From: Candidatus Omnitrophota bacterium
Lineage (GTDB): Bacteria; Hinthialibacterota; Hinthialibacteria; JAKQFZ01
Assembly: GCA_029558215.1 (NCBI GenBank)
Contig: JAKQFZ010001158.1
Span: 1-5,195 of the forward strand
DNA: 5,195 nucleotides
Direction: 5' to 3'
The notes under the pieces are model-generated. The model was not told the DNA's origin, ran no database searches, and saw nothing but the letters and a program-made list of their open reading frames with translations. Within the stretch, counting starts at the first letter, position 1; every line of letters starts with the position of its first letter. The position numbers and the translations under genes are program-made. This document shows, one piece after another, positions 1 through 5,195 of this stretch.

Positions 1-1
1 C

Positions 2-409
2 GTTGTACCCTATGTGAAAGAGATGGTAGAACTCATCCACAGCAAAGGTGCCAAGGCACGTCTTCACTGCCACGGAAAGGTAGGTCGTGTTCTCGAGATG
101 ATCGCCGAGACAGGAGCAGACGGTCTGGATCCTTGTGAAGCGCCACCAGACGGAGATATTGCACTGAGCGAAATCAAGAAGCGCATTGGTTCAAGAGTCT
201 GTCTTTTCGGGAACCTTCAGTTGAAGCTTCTGGAGCACGGCTCCACAGAGCAGGTGCAGCAGGCTGTCCGTGAGTGTCTGAACGCGGCGAAAGTCGGAGG
301 TGGCTATGTCATCATGCCGACCGCTGCACCAATTAACATCCCACTTGCCAAAAAAACCGAGGACAACTATAGAACGTTCATCGAAACTGCCTTGGAGTAT
401 GGCAGATAA
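2..409 (+). CDS. URO-D superfamily protein, 3' part only (uroporphyrinogen decarboxylase-like)
   Basis: The reading frame is open from base 2 to a TAA stop and reads into the window from the left, so the N-terminal part is missing; 135 residues are visible. The GTG at base 14 is an internal valine, not a start, because the preceding codons (VVPY) continue the same domain. The visible part matches the C-terminal half of the URO-D barrel: a helix followed by the strand motif LHCHG (visible residues 21-25), then GADGLDPCEAPP (about 35-46), a CLFGN strand-end motif, and a terminal helix after PTAAPINIP. URO-D superfamily members include HemE and the MtaA/CmuA cobamide methyltransferases. The motif here is H-C-H-G rather than the H-x-C-G of MtaA-type proteins, and no cysteine follows near the C terminus, so a canonical zinc-methyltransferase site is not evident. 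It is a different subtype from the next gene, 13 nt downstream, and probably cotranscribed with it. Family assignment is firm; the reaction is unknown. Confidence 0.85.
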   Translation, partial: VVPYVKEMVELIHSKGAKARLHCHGKVGRVLEMIAETGADGLDPCEAPPDGDIALSEIKKRIGSRVCLFGNLQLKLLEHGSTEQVQQAVRECLNAAKVGGGYVIMPTAAPINIPLAKKTEDNYRTFIETALEYGR

Positions 410-412
410 CTT

Positions 413-416
413 GGAG
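413..416 (+). promoter_or_regulatory. Ribosome binding site (GGAG) of the second URO-D-like gene
   Basis: GGAG lies 6 nt before the ATG at 423. It favours that start over the in-frame ATG at 399, where the GGAG at 394-397 is only 1 nt away, and over the much longer open frame beginning at 300, which would run through the coding end of the previous gene. Confidence 0.6.
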
Positions 417-422
417 TCAAGA

Positions 423-1514
423 ATGAAGTTGAACAACATTCCTCTTCGTCAGCCGAAACCATATGCCGAACGATTTATCGGGATCCTCACGGGTCGCGCA
501 GAGGGTTCGAAACCTCCGCTCGTTGAATACCTGGTGGACGACACGCTGATGAAACCAATCCTGCGAGACTTGCTCGAACGTCCGTGGGTTGATCCTGTTG
601 ATCGTTCAACGCTTGAGAGTTATCTGGACAACTTCATCTGTTTCTGGCACCGGATGGGATATGACTTTGTCCGCTTTGAGACAAGTCTTCCCTTCCCCAT
701 GCATCGTCTAATCACAAAGGACACCGGTTCGGATAAGCAGCGAGGCTGGGTGGATGAGCACCAGGGAATGATCACCACATGGGAAGAGTTTGAGAAGTAT
801 CCCTGGCCTGAAGTTGAAAAGATGGACTTCTTCCCCTACGAGTACATCAACTCACACCTGCCCGAAGGCATGGGTCTGATGACCTGCCACGCGGGAGGCA
901 TCTATGAGCACCTCTCCTATCTCATGTCCTATGAGGGCTTGGCTTTTGCCTTGTTTGACAACCCTGAATTGGTCAGAGCCGTGACAGACAGACTCGGGGA
1001 ACTCTTCACTGGCTTCTATCGGCACCTGGTCGAACTGGATCGCGTCGTTGCCATCTTTCCAGGGGACGATATGGGATTTCGGTCGGGAACGCTGATTGCG
1101 CCTCAGTCGCTCCGTGAGTACTGCCTGCCCTGGCATCAACGCTTCGCCGAGATGGCTCACCAGAAGGGACTCCGGTATTTCCTTCATTCCTGTGGTTGTC
1201 TGGAGTCCATCATGGAAGACCTGATCGAGACGGTGAAGATAGACGGCAAACACTCTTATGAAGATGCCATCATCCCTGTAGAGAAGTTCCAGGAGAAGTA
1301 CGGCAGTCGTATCGCAATACTGGGTGGAGTTGATGTCAATACCCTCTCATCGGGAACACTAGAAGAAGTGCGTCAGAGGGTTCGCTTTCTCTTGGAGACC
1401 TGTGGTGCGAAGGGTCGCTACGCGCTCGGTTCCGGCAACTCAATTCCGAGTTATGTTCCTCTCGAGAACTACCTGACCATGGTTGATGAAGTCGTTGGGT
1501 TCCAAGGCTGTTGA
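423..1514 (+). CDS. URO-D superfamily protein (uroporphyrinogen decarboxylase-like, MtaA/CmuA-related fold)
   Basis: This is a complete 363-residue protein, a typical length for the superfamily. The ATG at 423 is chosen for its GGAG site and because the family-like sequence begins just after it; ATG 399 is the alternative and would overlap the previous gene. The N-terminal region has PPLVEYLVDD (31-40) and lacks the arginine-containing MRQAGRY motif of HemE, so a role in heme synthesis is unlikely. The centre carries GDDMGFRSG (214-222), followed by IAP, a common active-site segment of non-HemE URO-D proteins. Then come FLHSCG (253-258), GGVDVN (301-306) and GSGNSIPSYVPLENY (336-350). In MtaA-type proteins a His-x-Cys plus a distal Cys bind zinc; here H255 and C257 are present, but the distal site reads GSGNS with no cysteine. 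There is no signal peptide, so it is presumably cytoplasmic. It sits between another URO-D gene and a GH43 gene in a probable operon, suggesting a role linked to use of a modified carbohydrate. The substrate is unknown. Confidence 0.88.
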   Translation: MKLNNIPLRQPKPYAERFIGILTGRAEGSKPPLVEYLVDDTLMKPILRDLLERPWVDPVDRSTLESYLDNFICFWHRMGYDFVRFETSLPFPMHRLITKDTGSDKQRGWVDEHQGMITTWEEFEKYPWPEVEKMDFFPYEYINSHLPEGMGLMTCHAGGIYEHLSYLMSYEGLAFALFDNPELVRAVTDRLGELFTGFYRHLVELDRVVAIFPGDDMGFRSGTLIAPQSLREYCLPWHQRFAEMAHQKGLRYFLHSCGCLESIMEDLIETVKIDGKHSYEDAIIPVEKFQEKYGSRIAILGGVDVNTLSSGTLEEVRQRVRFLLETCGAKGRYALGSGNSIPSYVPLENYLTMVDEVVGFQGC

Positions 1515-1536
1515 TGAGAAAGAGAGTCCTTCATCT

Positions 1537-2424
1537 ATGAAGAAGACCGGTGACATTCAGATTCGCGATCCTTTCGTAGTGCCAATCGAGCAAGAGAAAC
1601 GCTACTACCTCTATGGAACAACGGACGTGAACTGCTGGGGACCCCCGGGTGTCGGCTTTGATGTGTTTACCAGCACAGATTTGAAGCACTGGAAAGGGCC
1701 TCTTCCAGCATTTCGGCCACCAAAGGATTTCTGGTCTGACCACAACTTCTGGGCACCGGAAGTCCATCGCGTGAGCGATCGCTATTTCATGTTTGCCAGC
1801 TTCAAGGCCAAGGACATCTGCCGCGGCACCCAGATTCTCGTCTCAGACAGTCCCAAAGGCCCTTTCTCTCCGCACAGCGAGCGACCCCTGACACCCTCTC
1901 ACTGGGAAAGCCTCGACGGCACTCTTTACTTTGACAAAGACAACTACCCTTGGATGGTTTTCTGCCATGAATGGATTCAGGTTCACGATGGAGAGATCTG
2001 CGCTGTTCGCCTGTCACCTGAATTCGATCAGGCTTTGGGTGAACCGATTCTGCTCTTTCGTGCGTCAGAAGCGCCCTGGGTTTTGAAACCAGAAGAGACC
2101 GACGGTGCGACTGAGAAACCCAATCTTGTCACGGATGGCCCCTTTCTTCATCGCACAAAGAATGGGACGCTCCTGATGCTGTGGTCAAGTTTCAGTGCGA
2201 CGGGATACACAACAGGCGTGGCACGCTCGCTTTCGGGTGAGATCCACGGACCTTGGCTGCAGGATCCCGAACCGATCTATGCCAAAGACGGCGGACACGC
2301 AATGCTCTTTAGAACCTTCGAGGGTCAACTCATGTTGAGCCTTCACACACCGAACAAGTCTCCGCATGAGCGCGCTCTGTTTCTTCCGATCGCTGAGTGC
2401 GAAGGACGGCTCCACCTGCTCTGA
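1537..2424 (+). CDS. Glycoside hydrolase family 43-type protein, cytoplasmic
   Basis: This 295-residue protein is the size of a single GH43 five-bladed propeller. GH43 enzymes are inverting hydrolases, mostly arabinofuranosidases, xylosidases, arabinanases or galactosidases. Landmarks in order: IRDPFV (9-14), with D11 as predicted general base; YYLYGTTD (23-30); NFWAPEVH (70-77); SLDGTLYFD (125-133), with D127 as predicted pKa-modulating aspartate; LVTDGPFLHRTKNG (197-210) at the general-acid blade; and GGHAM (252-256), with an active-site-type histidine. The general acid in characterised GH43 enzymes is glutamate, whereas here the position appears to be D200. The ATG at 1537 is preferred because IRDPF normally lies close to the N terminus. 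Its ribosome site is weak (purine run 1516-1526, 10 nt away). TTG 1483 or ATG 1486 would overlap the previous gene and add a low-complexity tail. No signal peptide or membrane segment is seen, so it likely acts on imported oligosaccharides. It lies 22 nt after the URO-D-like gene. Substrate cannot be named. Confidence 0.88.
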   Translation: MKKTGDIQIRDPFVVPIEQEKRYYLYGTTDVNCWGPPGVGFDVFTSTDLKHWKGPLPAFRPPKDFWSDHNFWAPEVHRVSDRYFMFASFKAKDICRGTQILVSDSPKGPFSPHSERPLTPSHWESLDGTLYFDKDNYPWMVFCHEWIQVHDGEICAVRLSPEFDQALGEPILLFRASEAPWVLKPEETDGATEKPNLVTDGPFLHRTKNGTLLMLWSSFSATGYTTGVARSLSGEIHGPWLQDPEPIYAKDGGHAMLFRTFEGQLMLSLHTPNKSPHERALFLPIAECEGRLHLL

Positions 2425-2447
2425 CACAGAGATGATTCCTCTGCAGT
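2425..2447. other. Short convergent intergenic gap
   Basis: Only 23 bp separate the stop codons of the GH43 gene (plus) and the lyase-like gene (minus). Two weak 5-bp hairpins fit here: CAGAG/CTCTG (2427-2431 with 2439-2443) and TGCAG/CTGCA (2442-2446 with 2456-2460, reaching into the end of the minus-strand gene). Neither is followed by a T tract on either strand, so no intrinsic terminator can be called. Confidence 0.4.
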
Positions 2448-4778
2448 CTATTCGTCTGCAAAACTTCGGCGAAAGCCTTTCGTAGAGACCTTGAAACGCT
2501 TGGGCTCGAGCGTCAGCTCTGCTTTGGAGTCAGGCATCGCAAGCGTAAGAGTCGTAACACCCTTCGACGATTGCTTCTCGAAGGCAACCGACACGTCATC
2601 AATGGTAGTCAGCGTCAGGAATTCCCGATGCGCAGTTGGCTCAAAAGCATCAGCAGTCAGATGATACTGCTCCTGTTTCCAGGTAACCCAGTCGGCAAGC
2701 GGTGTATCAAACTTGTCAGACTGGGAAATCCGAAGACCCGCCGGCTCAAGGAACCGAACTCGAACGGTGCCTGGCTCACCAGACCAAAGCACCTGATTGT
2801 CCCCGATCTCAAAGGAGTGATGGGGCGCATGAAGCATCCATTGAAACGTGGAAGGAGCGGTCGCGTCCAGCACATCGTGGATGACAATGACATTCGGCTT
2901 GAGAAAAATGATCCGTCGTCCCCATCGAGTCAGTGTATCGGGATAGGACTGCGCCGCCTCCCCTGCCACAACGTCCACTGTTTTTGACGTCGCCCAATGG
3001 GTAATCTGCCCCGACGCACTGGGCAAGCGAGTGATCTGTCCCGTCCCGTTGATGAGAATGGCATTGTCGGATTTCGTCTCCCACATCCATTCTCTGTGGT
3101 GCGGGCTGCCGTAGAGATCGCGCTTTCCGCTACGGATGAAGACCGGTTCTCCGCGAACATTGAGCAGAAAGGCATTGTTGGAATTGTAGCCATGACTCTG
3201 CCGTCCAAAGGGACTGCTCTTGAAATGAATCTGGACGTTTTCCTTCCCATCAACCAGGTTGGTGTTCATAGCCGCCAAACCAACGCCCTCAAACAGTCGA
3301 GAAGTGGGAAGATCGCTGGGCGGCCTGGCGTCAAGTTTCTGCGCTCGCGTCGCCCGAAGCAGATTCAGGTAACTGACACTTGGCCGATGCCCTTGAGACT
3401 CCGCGTACCACAACCAGTAAGGATTTGAGGCACCCTGAGCCAGTTCCATCACCACAGGTGCAAGGCTTTTGGAGTTGATCAGAATCGCTTGGTCGGCAAA
3501 TCCGCCAGTCCCTGTTCCAGGTGGCACCACATAAAGGGGATAGTACCCCGCTTGATGGTAAAAGGGGCGATCGTATATGTTGATCTTCAGAATGGACTGC
3601 ATCACATCTGCCCAGTAGAAGAATCGAGACATGTAGCTCGACCAGTAGGCCGTACCTTCGTGCCATCCACCCTGCGAGTCCCCCCAAACTGGATAGGCTG
3701 TGTAGAAAATGGTCATGGCGTAGTCGAGCCAGACAGAGGCTTCGGGGATGTCGTGGTAGAACGCCATCGCCAGTTCTCCCATCTTGTGCCATGCTCGGTT
3801 GCTGTGGCTGGCATAGGGACGCCAGTGATGCCGATTACCGGTCAGATACTCAAAGACATGCCGACCTCTTATGTTCATGACTTCGATCACGCGCGAGCGT
3901 TCCTGTTCTGTAAGAAAGTCTCCAAGAAAGGTGTACGCCCTCGCAGGCAGATAGAGCGCGGGCATTCCTGCTTCGTCATTGTATTGGTAGTTGGTAGCAC
4001 CGTTTGGATCCCATTCACAGAAGGCCATAAGCAGCTCCCGCGCTGCCCGCGCGTATTTCTCGTCACCAGCAATTCGGTAAGCAAACGCCAATGTCGAAGC
4101 AGCATTTCCCACAGCCACAGTTCGGGTTCGGTTGCCCCACCAGATATTCTTCCAGACTTCGCTCAGCCTGACTGTTCCTTCGGGGTACAGAGGAGGCTCC
4201 GTCGAGTCGGGGGGCTTTTCAATGAGTTTGTCTGCGGACGCAACTAACTCTGTCCAGATTTCCTTGAGATCGCCTTCACAACGTGCCTTGACTTGGGCAA
4301 CATCCTCGGGACGAAGGAACAGCCTCGGATGATCCAATGGGATCATCTCCTTCAACATTTCAGAAGTCGGTTGAGGAAAGACGGCGGCCTTCCTGGTCAA
4401 AGTGAACGATCGAACGGTGCTCCAACCAGTGAGCTGAGTGGTGGAGCCTTCCTTCTCGCCAGCAGCACGATATCGCCAGTAGAGAGTTCCTGGCTTGAGC
4501 GCAGTCGGCGGACAATGTGCCGACCAAGGAAGCCGATTGGCCTCGTAGTCAACCTTCTCGAAGGATGCGTCGCGAGAGATTTGTAGATGATACCAGGCTG
4601 CATCAGGCGTGGGACGCCAGGAAAAACCTGGGGGATTCTGATCAGGAGTTGACCCGTCAAAAGGACGGTAGCCCCATTCGCGTTCCACAGCGGGAGACTC
4701 GTCCAGAACAAACTCATCTGCAAAGACAGACCGCCAGGCAAACAACACAACGAAAGCGATAACAACTGACTTCAGCAT
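2448..4778 (-). CDS. Secreted DUF4962 / heparinase II/III-like protein, probable polysaccharide lyase
   Basis: This 776-residue exported protein resembles PL15-type and related lyases, in which a DUF4962 region precedes a heparinase II/III-like domain. The start is the ATG at 4778: a strong AAGG-rich ribosome site lies 7 nt upstream and the protein opens with a classic signal peptide (MLKS, hydrophobic core 5-14, cleavage likely after VFA at 20/21). Residues about 30-129 look like a fibronectin-III-type sandwich (NPPGFSW, YHLQIS, WRYRA, SFTL). Residues about 150-480 form the alpha-helical toroid, starting HPRLFLRPEDV (150-160), with SHSNRAWHKMGE (324-335) and GGWHEGTAYW (370-379). The remainder is the beta-sandwich, with GRQSHGYNSNNAFLLN (525-540). 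Candidate catalytic residues by family analogy are H325/N327, H373, Y378 and H529. Lyases of this type cleave uronate-containing polysaccharides by beta-elimination; alginate and heparin/heparan are known substrates in relatives, but the substrate here is not determined. It probably acts in the periplasm or outside the cell. It converges on the GH43 operon. Confidence 0.85.
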   Translation of the reverse strand: MLKSVVIAFVVLFAWRSVFADEFVLDESPAVEREWGYRPFDGSTPDQNPPGFSWRPTPDAAWYHLQISRDASFEKVDYEANRLPWSAHCPPTALKPGTLYWRYRAAGEKEGSTTQLTGWSTVRSFTLTRKAAVFPQPTSEMLKEMIPLDHPRLFLRPEDVAQVKARCEGDLKEIWTELVASADKLIEKPPDSTEPPLYPEGTVRLSEVWKNIWWGNRTRTVAVGNAASTLAFAYRIAGDEKYARAARELLMAFCEWDPNGATNYQYNDEAGMPALYLPARAYTFLGDFLTEQERSRVIEVMNIRGRHVFEYLTGNRHHWRPYASHSNRAWHKMGELAMAFYHDIPEASVWLDYAMTIFYTAYPVWGDSQGGWHEGTAYWSSYMSRFFYWADVMQSILKINIYDRPFYHQAGYYPLYVVPPGTGTGGFADQAILINSKSLAPVVMELAQGASNPYWLWYAESQGHRPSVSYLNLLRATRAQKLDARPPSDLPTSRLFEGVGLAAMNTNLVDGKENVQIHFKSSPFGRQSHGYNSNNAFLLNVRGEPVFIRSGKRDLYGSPHHREWMWETKSDNAILINGTGQITRLPSASGQITHWATSKTVDVVAGEAAQSYPDTLTRWGRRIIFLKPNVIVIHDVLDATAPSTFQWMLHAPHHSFEIGDNQVLWSGEPGTVRVRFLEPAGLRISQSDKFDTPLADWVTWKQEQYHLTADAFEPTAHREFLTLTTIDDVSVAFEKQSSKGVTTLTLAMPDSKAELTLEPKRFKVSTKGFRRSFADE

Positions 4779-4785
4779 CAATGAA

Positions 4786-4797
4786 CCTTCCTTCCTT
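4786..4797 (-). promoter_or_regulatory. Ribosome binding site of the lyase-like gene
   Basis: On the minus strand this reads AAGGAAGGAAGG, three tandem copies of AAGG, ending 7 nt before the ATG at 4778. It decides the start: the frame stays open upstream to 4979, but those 67 codons would bury the signal peptide internally and show no domain-like sequence. Confidence 0.7.
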
Positions 4798-4886
4798 TCA
4801 ATTCCAAGCTGGTTGGCACCTGCGGGCGCGTGGACTATGCCAACTCCCTTGAACGCTTGCTCGAAAAACGACACGCTTCTCCTGGA

Positions 4887-4928
4887 CTGAGTGTCATTAG
4901 GGTAGATCATTACTGGGAATGCACTCAG
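4887..4928. repeat. Inverted repeat CTGAGTG/CACTCAG enclosing a TCATTA direct repeat
   Basis: A perfect 7-bp inverted repeat (4887-4893 and 4922-4928) encloses 28 bp, within which TCATTA occurs twice in direct orientation (4894-4899 and 4907-4912). It lies about 110-150 bp upstream of the lyase-like start codon, where a promoter or operator would be expected. The arms are short and their function is inferred only from position. Confidence 0.3.
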
Positions 4929-4951
4929 AAAACAATCACTTTGTTCTCTGA

Positions 4952-4967
4952 GGCTATTGCGATAGCC
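4952..4967. promoter_or_regulatory. Palindrome GGCTATTGCGATAGCC, candidate operator
   Basis: Six-bp arms (GGCTAT/ATAGCC) flank a TGCG centre, giving a compact dyad about 175-190 bp upstream of the lyase-like start. Its inner 9 bp (TTGCGATAG, 4957-4965) recur in inverted orientation as CTATCGCAA at 5133-5141, inside a candidate plus-strand promoter. A dyad with a partial second copy is the usual look of a transcription-factor site. No regulator gene is visible to match it, and it could also be a chance hairpin. Confidence 0.35.
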
Positions 4968-5005
4968 ACCAGAATCCACTCATTGGGTCATTCCTGTCAG
5001 GTTAG

Positions 5006-5017
5006 CGCCTGCAGGCG
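5006..5017. repeat. 12-bp perfect palindrome CGCCTGCAGGCG
   Basis: This is a self-complementary GC-rich dyad in the intergenic region, with AGC and GCT just outside that could extend pairing with a two-base bulge. No T tract follows, so it is not an intrinsic terminator. It may be a protein-binding site or chance. Confidence 0.3.
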
Positions 5018-5115
5018 TGCTCGGGAGGAACACCGCTGGGAATCTCTCTTCTCAGCATAGGGCTGCTGCAATCAGAGCGATTCCTCTCTCCGCTTTGCTC
5101 CGTTCAGGATGGTGG

Positions 5116-5144
5116 TTGGCACTTTACTGTGTCTATCGCAAAAT
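5116..5144 (+). promoter_or_regulatory. Candidate sigma-70-type promoter, plus strand
   Basis: TTGGCA (5116-5121, five of six matches to TTGACA) and CAAAAT (5139-5144, four of six matches to TATAAT) are separated by exactly 17 bp. Transcription would start near 5151, just before GGAGG at 5154-5158, pointing to a divergently transcribed gene beyond the right edge. The CTATCGCAA motif (5133-5141) overlaps the spacer and the -10 element, a position where a bound repressor would block initiation. This is consensus matching only. Confidence 0.3.
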
Positions 5145-5195
5145 CCCTATTCTGGAGGGGGGCAATCTTGTTTTTTTATTTTCTCCTATGCTGCA

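Larger units (their letters stand above)
4798..5195. other. Upstream regulatory region with no confident gene
   Basis: About 400 bp contain no convincing coding sequence. They hold the leader and presumed promoter of the minus-strand lyase-like gene; the best minus-strand pair found, TTGTTT (4930-4935) and TAATGA (4907-4912) with a 17-nt spacer, is too poor to call. The region also has several palindromes and short repeats listed separately. At the right end are a GGAGGGGGG run (5154-5162) and a T-rich stretch (5168-5187) that may be the leader and first codons of a plus-strand gene lying mostly outside the window. A 76-codon plus-strand frame (4830-5060) overlaps the lyase leader and resembles no protein family I recognise. 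Confidence 0.6.

Noticed and set aside
300..422. N-terminal extension of the second URO-D-like gene to base 300
   Set aside because: It would overlap the end of the preceding gene by over 100 bp, the extra residues are not URO-D-like, and a properly spaced GGAG precedes ATG 423.
2..1514. Heme-biosynthesis hemE for the URO-D-like genes
   Set aside because: The second gene lacks the HemE N-terminal MRQAGRY-type motif, two paralogues occur side by side, and the neighbours are glycan-degradation genes.
2427..2460. Bidirectional intrinsic terminator between the convergent genes
   Set aside because: The hairpins have only 5-bp stems and no T tract follows on either strand.
3489..4247. 252-codon plus-strand frame antisense to the lyase-like gene
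   Set aside because: It lies wholly inside a well-supported domain-bearing gene, and its translation shows no recognisable family features; it is a shadow frame.
4779..4979. 67-residue N-terminal extension of the lyase-like protein
   Set aside because: It would place a clear signal peptide inside the protein. The strong ribosome site before ATG 4778 and the non-protein-like composition upstream argue against it.
4830..5060. 76-codon plus-strand frame in the upstream region
   Set aside because: It has no good start or ribosome site, covers the lyase leader and palindromes, and resembles no known family.
4812..5131. Sigma-54 promoters suggested by the two TTGGCAC sequences
   Set aside because: The required GC of the -12 element is absent at the right spacing in both: GG is followed after 10 bp by TG for the 5117 copy, and there is no TTGC for the 4814 copy.

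Overview
The window is about 5.2 kb of bacterial DNA at roughly 50% GC. It contains a small carbohydrate-degradation locus with an uroporphyrinogen-decarboxylase-like (URO-D) gene pair. Reading from the left edge, three plus-strand genes are tightly spaced (13 and 22 nt gaps) and probably form one operon: the 3' end of a URO-D superfamily gene, a second and clearly different URO-D superfamily gene, and a glycoside hydrolase family 43 (GH43) enzyme with no export signal. A long minus-strand gene converges on them with only 23 bp between stop codons. It encodes a secreted DUF4962 / heparinase II/III-type protein, probably a polysaccharide lyase. The last ~417 bp are the upstream region of that gene, with several palindromes and repeats, a candidate plus-strand promoter, and possibly the first codons of another gene at the right edge.

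No 16S rRNA, tRNA or other taxonomic marker is present. Multiple non-HemE URO-D paralogues beside GH43 and DUF4962/heparinase-like genes recall the Planctomycetota-Verrucomicrobiota-Lentisphaerota group. This is an impression from gene content, not a demonstrated placement.

Working model (inference): the exported lyase-like enzyme cuts an acidic or uronate-containing polysaccharide outside the cytoplasm, and the GH43 enzyme trims imported oligosaccharides inside the cell. The two URO-D-like proteins are not heme-synthesis HemE. They may handle a methyl group or another small substituent, as the related MtaA/CmuA methyltransferases do, but no corrinoid protein is visible here and their substrate is unknown. 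There are no signs of CRISPR arrays, transposons, phage genes or RNA genes.
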